Shown here: positions 58,392 through 64,000 of the stretch, one piece after another
Numbering within the stretch: position 1 is the first letter of the stretch
Layout of the letters: the number at the start of each line of letters is the position of its first letter
Origin: Nectonema munidae
Lineage: Eukaryota > Nematomorpha > Nectonematoida > Nectonematidae
Reading direction: 5' to 3'
Assembly (NCBI GenBank): GCA_030549495.1
Contig: JAUIRK010000957.1
Location: forward strand, 74,501 to 138,500
Length of the DNA stretch: 64,000 nt
The notes under the pieces: generated by a model
Database searches by the model: none
What the model saw: the letters and a program-made list of their open reading frames with translations, nothing else
Told to the model about the DNA's origin: nothing
Translations under genes and position numbers: made by a program

Positions 58392-58508
58392 TCACACATC
58401 CCACTCACTTTTTTGGCTTTTAAATGAAATTCGTATGATTCTACGAAACAAGCCTGAACAGATGTTACCAACCAATGCTGTGGAGAGAGAGAGATTCGTC
58501 GAATTCAA

Positions 58509-59092
58509 GTCAAAACGCCCGAAACCAAACCACCGTAAACCAAAACGCCCAAAACTAAAACGCCCAATACCAAAACACGCGATACAAGAACGACTGAAAC
58601 TCGAATCTATAAAAAATATGTAAAAATTTATGATTTTTCTTGTATCTACGCGTTTTTCCAATTATTATCTTTTATATTTTTCTAAGAATATGTTAAATTT
58701 AACACTTCGTTGTTTCACATGCATAAAAAATAGATACAAGATTCCTAATGTATCAATCTTATCGAAGCGAACTACTTCTGAAATTTTGAACCAAAATCAG
58801 AAATTATTTATATTCTTGTTTTCCTCTTTAAATTAGTCACGTCTTTTCTGCTTTCAAACCGATTTTTCGTTTAAATTGGTAGTTTAATTGTTTTGCAAAC
58901 CAAAGCAATAATGTATTTTAGTATGATCACTTTTATCCTTCAAGTCAATTTGATCACTATCATTTCGTGTAAAATCGACCGTTTTGAAAACTCTCCAAAT
59001 AGAATAAACTTCAAAAAATAGTAACGCCCAAATTATTAATTTCGGGCGTTTGGGTTTTTGGGCGTTTTGGTTTCGGGCGTTTTGACCCGGCA
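58509..59092. repeat. Element with inverted clusters of CAAAACGCC motifs
   Basis: The left cluster (58509-58580) holds four spaced units of the type caaaacgcccgaaac; the right cluster (59021-59092) holds the same units on the opposite strand. A 21-base match is perfectly inverted between 58509-58529 and 59066-59086. About 440 bp of AT-rich DNA lies between. No protein is recognised. It looks like a non-autonomous element whose ends are arrays of short repeats. Confidence 0.6.
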
Positions 59093-59099
59093 CCGTTTA

Positions 59100-61090
59100 G
59101 TCAGAATCGTCTCCATATTTTCTGCTTTTGATTTTGGAAGTAGAACAATTCAGAAGAATAACGCCAACACATGTGTATATATTATATTATATATGACTTT
59201 TGTGTAGCCCAATCATGTTTTTGTCCTGTTTCGTAAATCGACGAACCTTTCTTCAAATTGAACGAAAAAGACATTCATTTGAATTAATTTGGGAATTTTT
59301 TTTTTATGAAACTCCAAACTATATATCATTTGTATGAAATGCATGGATAGATAGATGTTGGCATCCTTTGCAAAGACTTTTTATTAAATGAAAGAAAATT
59401 AAATCCTTTGCATACTTTTTGTAGCAAGAGTTGATCGAAATGCCAATTTTAATAAAACCATTTTCTCTTCTGTGTAAACAAAACATATGTGTCTCATTTC
59501 TGTCTATCACAAGGTAGGTGTTTGAAGGGAATGGAAAATAACTGTAGCTTTAACAGAGGATGCCATAATTCTTTTTTTTAATTTGTTTGCCTATTTTTCA
59601 TATAAATAATTGAGAAGTGACAAAACTTTGAAAATTCTTTTTAAAAATATTTAATACGTGACTTCATGCAACTCACTTCAATCCTCTCCCAACCGATATT
59701 GAATACTTAACAAGCAAAACTGTCTAAATTATTTCTCTACCACATATAAATACAGCATCTGTTTATAGACTTTTGTATCTTTTGTATCTTTTTGTATCAT
59801 GTATTTCAATTTTTTTCATAATGTCTATTATACTCTATTATATTGTTGAAATTCAAGAGTTAGAGTAGCCCATATTATATTTAATAATCTGTTCACTTTT
59901 TATGAACATACAAAAAAACTTGTTTTTTTCGTTCAAAAATAAATTTGTCATTATTATTAAAAAAAAAAAAAGGCATAGCCCCTACATTTTTTACCCCAAT
60001 TCTTTACACTTTTCACGCTTTTAAGCAATAATATCATCCATTACATGCCATTTTTTCCTATTGCATTACTTTGCACCGTCTGTGAGAAGTGAGTTTGGTT
60101 TTTCTTAAAAGAACAAATGAACGCGTCGCTATGCCCAAGATAATTTATGTGTTTCGTTGTCTTGTGTTGTCATATTAGTATTGGATGAGTTTCTGCGAGA
60201 AGTATTCGAGTAAACTCAGCTTACAAAGAGTTGACAACACTTCCTCAAACTTGTAGGTAAAGCAAAAGGAAGAACACCTACATCGTGCAACATAACTGAG
60301 TTATAGATTTGGCTTTACCGAAAACACAAGCTGAAGAATTGAATCTAAAATAATTTCTTATATTTCATCTTGGATGTTGGATGCATGAAGTTGAGAACAA
60401 AATTTCCAAAACATTCCAAGGAAGTAAAATGCTGATTCTTTAAAAGTTAGTTCAGTAAAACGGTGGCTTTTTAGTCATCTTAACTTTGAAAAGTTGATCT
60501 CGATCTGAGATCATCTATCAATCAAGAAAGATTTTTATACATCCAAGAATGATTTTCCATTTCAGTTCTATGATTTAAAAACGTAGGCTAGGTTGAAAAA
60601 GGGAGAATTGCGTGAAAAAGGAGATGACTAGCGGTCAATATGACTTTGAAATGGACGCGCAAACTCCATCTGTTTATTTTATTAGTTAATTCACATACCT
60701 ATGCTATAACAGTTTGTTTTGATTTCGAATTTCTTCTCTTGTTCCTTCTTATAAACTTTCTTCTTCTTCTTCATCACGTGACTTTGGAAGGATCTCAACA
60801 CGTGTTAAAATGCTTCGATAATTCCGTAACTCATATGTCGGTTTCTGCCAACTCTTTTCGGGAAGCAGACAAACGTTTTCGATTTTACTTGATTAAATAA
60901 ACGGACCGCTCAACCTATCAGATTGCGAGGAGAAAAGATAACTGTTTCTGAAGTAGAAGAAGAGATTGAGCCAAAAGCTACTCCACTGTAATTTGGACAG
61001 GTCAAGTCAACTATACCTATACACGCATTCAGTTTCTTGAACAACACAACAACGACCAACGCCTGGTTCACCTCAATAATACTTTTAAGT
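59100..61090. other. Intergenic, no gene seen
   Basis: AT-rich sequence. An 86-codon plus frame at 60640-60900 starts with a hydrophobic stretch but matches nothing known and lacks any other support. Confidence 0.35.
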
Positions 61091-61104
61091 TTTCCTTTTT
61101 ATGA

Positions 61105-61232
61105 TGGGCGTGAGTAAAGTTGGTTTGATACTGGGTTTGATAACTCAAGGTCTTGGGTTCGATCCCACATCAAGCCTACTTTCCTCATAGTTCGATACAA
61201 GAGCGCAATTGTGCCTTCTCAATGAAAACACC
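61105..61232 (+). repeat. tRNA-derived SINE, family A, copy 2
   Basis: gagtaaagttggtttgatac, then caaggtcttgggttcgatcc (B box), catcaagcctactttcctca and ttgtgccttctcaatg. It is in the opposite orientation to copy 1 at 55341. The head has tRNA-like A and B boxes, the body is unique to the family. Confidence 0.75.
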
Positions 61233-61642
61233 TCATAAAAAAGTTTTGCTTGGGTTGTTTAAATGTATCATTTTAATTATACTATAATTATACTAGCTTC
61301 ATTTTATTCATGCTTTTTCGATGCTAAGAAATCTTTCTTATTATTATTAATTCTTGATAATTAAATTATTTTAAAATTTAATTATAATTAAAGCAAGTTT
61401 GTCAGTTATTAAATTTATTAGTTAGCTTTAATCACTAGTAACAAAAAATGATTTTATATTAGCAATATCCAACTAATTAAAAATCTCTAATTTGTGTACT
61501 AAATATCTATATTACTTCTTGTGAACGGATAGTGCAAAATTAGCCAAAATGATAGATGTTAGAAAAGGCATGCTAATGAGATCAACATTTGCTAAAGTTT
61601 ATAAATGTAATGCTGACAATCATGCCCCAAGGCTTTTCTGAC

Positions 61643-61698
61643 AAGGGTAGGCAAGTCTTCTACTAAAGGTCCACGACCCACTTGTTGGGAACCCCTGT
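61643..61698. repeat. Short hAT-end palindrome
   Basis: caagggtaggcaagtcttct at the left faces, inverted, caggggttcccaacaagtgg at the right. Both resemble hAT ends. At 56 bp it is either two fused ends or a heavily deleted element. Confidence 0.4.
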
Positions 61699-62045
61699 TA
61701 TAATGAACAGAAAATGTTTAGAATCTTTCATTTTAGTCCCAAGTCTTTAGATACAGTATTTGTAGCGTAATTTTTTTTCATTTCTCTCTGGGTATGCCAT
61801 TTTTTGAAAGGATGGAAAGAAAGGACGTGAAATGTTGGAAGACATAGGAATGTGAAATGCAAGATGTACGCGTGAGTAGATGCAGAATTCGAAGTGAACA
61901 AACAATTGGCTGTTTCTGTGCAAATTTTGCGAGTCGATGATTGATTTACAAAAAATTGGAGGGAGAGATTCTTGATTAGTAAGTAAGCTAATCTCTTACA
62001 ATAATACACTTCACATTGAGAGCTGGAGAAGACGCACATTCACTC

Positions 62046-62060
62046 ACACACACACACACA
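62046..62060 (+). repeat. CA microsatellite
   Basis: Short perfect run of ca units. Confidence 0.8.
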
Positions 62061-63257
62061 CTCAAAACACGACCAAGACGAAAGATATGCATTGTGCTTG
62101 TTCCTTGCATTGTAATTGAATTGCATCTTCATTGCCAATGAGCAAATAAATAACAATACGTTCTTAATTAAAAAGTTAGAGGTCTGAGCAGCATGGCTAA
62201 TTCCAGCAATTACACAAAGTTCGTGACTGCAAGCGAACAAAGACAATAGAAGAACTGGACAAAGGCTAGGCAAATGTAGGTTGCTGAAGTAGAGCATCTT
62301 GCTGAGGATTTGCTGGCGATGATGATGAGGAAGAGGATGGCGCAGAAGGAAGAGACTTTTTTATTTGATCAATTGAGAAATGTAAAAAATGAAAGTAGAG
62401 GGAAAAGGTAGCATCCTTTTTCAAAATCGATTCAAAATGAGTTGGAGTCTTCTTTTCCGCAAAAAAGGAAGGAGAACTGTTTGAAGGGCAAATTTGAAAG
62501 TTTATAGACGAGGGTTGCGACTTTTTACGGGCAGATGCGAAAAGAAAGCAAAAGATAAAAAGGACGGAAGGAAAGTAATCAATCATTTCAATCAACATCT
62601 TTTTTTTGTGTTTGATGTGGTAAAGCTTTTAGATTTTAAATTTTAAAGCCATGATTTTCGGTATTTATTAGCAAGAACCTTTGGTATTTTTCAAAAATAA
62701 ATTGGTTTGAAAAAATGTCTAAGAAACTTTTCAAAAATTCATAAAAGTTGTGCTTACCCATATGATTTTTTAAAGAAGTTAAAAGTTCCCAGCTAATTGA
62801 TAACACACGTAGTTACAAACGTAATTAGATTCAGTGCAGGAAACACTAACACAATCGTTATTTAAATAATTACGATCTTTCGTGATGATTTATTTTCTTT
62901 TGATATCTTGGAGTAAAAGCATGACCACTTCTAAGAGCTTTGATAGGAACTTATTTTAACAGTTGAGAAACACGAGTAAACCCCGATTCCACAAGATAAG
63001 CTGTTTGAAAAGAAATAACGAGAGGTAGCAATATCGTTTTTTTGCGTATATTTTTATTATACTTCCCATTCCTTCTCACAATAAATTCATCATCCCATAT
63101 TATATTCCTATCTCTAAAAATACAGTGCAAAATGCCTAGTAAACTTCATCATCTCCCTATGCTTGCTATGAAATGAAATTTTCTAATTCAAAAAAACATG
63201 CTTGATCCAACTTCAAAAGAAAATAAAACCCAAGATCCTACACCTATCTATCTATCA

Positions 63258-63785
63258 TTAGTAGGTCTCACTAAACAGAGTTTGCATACCTTCATTCATA
63301 TTTTCTAAATCGTTGTGGGCATCTTCTGTTACGCTACTGGAACTTGTGCAAGTATCTTTCGTGGACACCGTAGGAGCGTTGGGAACTGCAAGCTCGTCAC
63401 AATGCATCATCGGACGAAGAGATGATGGCAGATCGGGGTAGTCGAACACATTTGTCTTCTTTCCCATGCGGTGGTGACCCGTGACTACCACCATACAAAA
63501 GTAGCAGTTGTTTGTGTGATCAGTTGGTTCCCGCCAGATTCTTGGCACGAACAAACTCCCGTTTTCGTTTCTCCCTTCTGCATCACGACTACGCAGTGAA
63601 TCGACAGCTTTCGCAAACCACAAGAGGCGCCCAACTCTTGTCCTCATCCCCCATTTGAACTCCAAAGTACGCATTGAAAGGCGAAGAGAAGAGGTTCCCT
63701 TCAACAATGGTGTACTTGATGGACTTGACATTCAGAAAGACTCCGTAGACATAGAAGAAGTTATCGGGATTAGCCTTCAACCAAA
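63258..63785 (-). pseudogene. Relic of an unnamed repeated protein family (DKSWAP family)
   Basis: Minus-strand reading shows KANPDNFFYVYGVF, then FNAYFGVQMGDEDKSWAPL VVCESC, then FVPRIWREPTDHTNNCYFC and VVVTGHH, and YPDLPSSLRPMMHCDELAVP. This order (NPDNFCYVCG, YFGxKxGDQDKSWAPHxxC, PMVWREPxxHxxDCYFC, YPxLPSAxRPVPHxxELPVP) is that of an uncharacterised family found in many copies in arthropod and other invertebrate genomes, apparently zinc-binding. Function is unknown and its spread suggests a link with mobile DNA. Here one cysteine pair has decayed and the frame is interrupted at least once, so it looks broken. Confidence 0.6.
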
Positions 63786-63846
63786 ATTTAACTCAAACAA
63801 AAATTTTTTATATTTTTGTTATACGGTGATCTTAACAGTGAAACGG

Positions 63847-64000
63847 TTGATGGCTAGTTGGTTGATGCTCACGCACAGCTGAGACCTTCAAACTGAAACG
63901 CTTCAATAACCAGAACCGGTCTTTCACAGATTGTAAGGTTAGTGCGTGTTAGAGCTAATTGCAATTAAAACACTTACCTTGTTTACACAATTAAGAATAC
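63847..64000 (+). repeat. Dispersed repeat family B, copy 2
   Basis: Same blocks as 57052-57240: ttggttgatgctcacgcaca, cttcaataaccagaaccggt, ctttcacaga, then attaaaacacttaccttgtt. It starts about 60 bp from the DKSWAP relic and runs off the window edge. Confidence 0.65.

Noticed and set aside
60640-60900. 86-codon plus frame with a signal-like hydrophobic stretch
   Set aside because: The leucine run comes from a ttctt repeat; no other exon or motif was found.
62040-62598. Minus frames with hydrophobic starts and a serine-rich tail (85 and 110 codons)
   Set aside because: The SSSSSSS run and leucine-rich start come from low-complexity DNA; no homology or gene context supports them.

Overview
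The window is nuclear DNA from an invertebrate animal, most likely an arthropod. It is strongly AT-rich and has spliceosomal introns with GT...AG borders. Three conserved protein-coding genes can be rebuilt exon by exon, set in a dense litter of DNA transposons, LINE fragments, tRNA-derived SINEs and miniature elements. I found no bacterial features, CRISPR array, operon or rRNA. The arthropod placement rests on the NPF-receptor-type GPCR and the repeat mix; I cannot go to order or species.

Layout. (1) 1-13.8 kb, minus strand: nine exons of RRM1, the large subunit of ribonucleotide reductase. They cover roughly residues 7-560 of a protein of about 790. The first few codons and the C-terminal third are not in view. 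One intron of about 8.5 kb holds an internally deleted hAT relic, a piggyBac relic and a Tigger-like miniature element. (2) 14.8-19.8 kb: a BED-finger hAT transposon with terminal inverted repeats, split by a 5'-truncated LINE on the opposite strand. (3) 19.8-23.9 kb: no host exon seen; a LINE reverse-transcriptase fragment and one hAT-type miniature element. (4) 23.9-33.3 kb, plus strand: six exons of MGME1, the mitochondrial single-strand DNA exonuclease, through the stop codon and an AATAAA signal. Its introns hold two adjacent TTAA-ended miniature elements, a piggyBac relic and a ZBED5/GTF2IRD2-like hAT. (5) 35.7-52.7 kb, minus strand: five exons giving a complete 408-residue rhodopsin-family GPCR of the neuropeptide Y/F receptor type. 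MGME1 and the GPCR are convergent. A complete small hAT relic lies at 50.6-51.7 kb in its first coding intron. (6) 53-64 kb: no convincing host gene; a cluster of SINEs, hAT ends, TTAA elements, tandem repeats and a relic of an unnamed protein family at the right edge.

Functionally, RRM1 makes dNTPs and MGME1 trims mitochondrial DNA ends. Their divergent arrangement, with about 10 kb between the nearest identified exons, is probably coincidence. Intron lengths are bimodal: 51-57 bp in three cases, 1.3-8.9 kb in most others. I found no convincing wholly new biological system. The strongest items for follow-up are the rebuilt GPCR with its unusual tail, the Asp-to-Glu change in the MGME1 active site, the nested transposons, and several unnamed miniature-element families.
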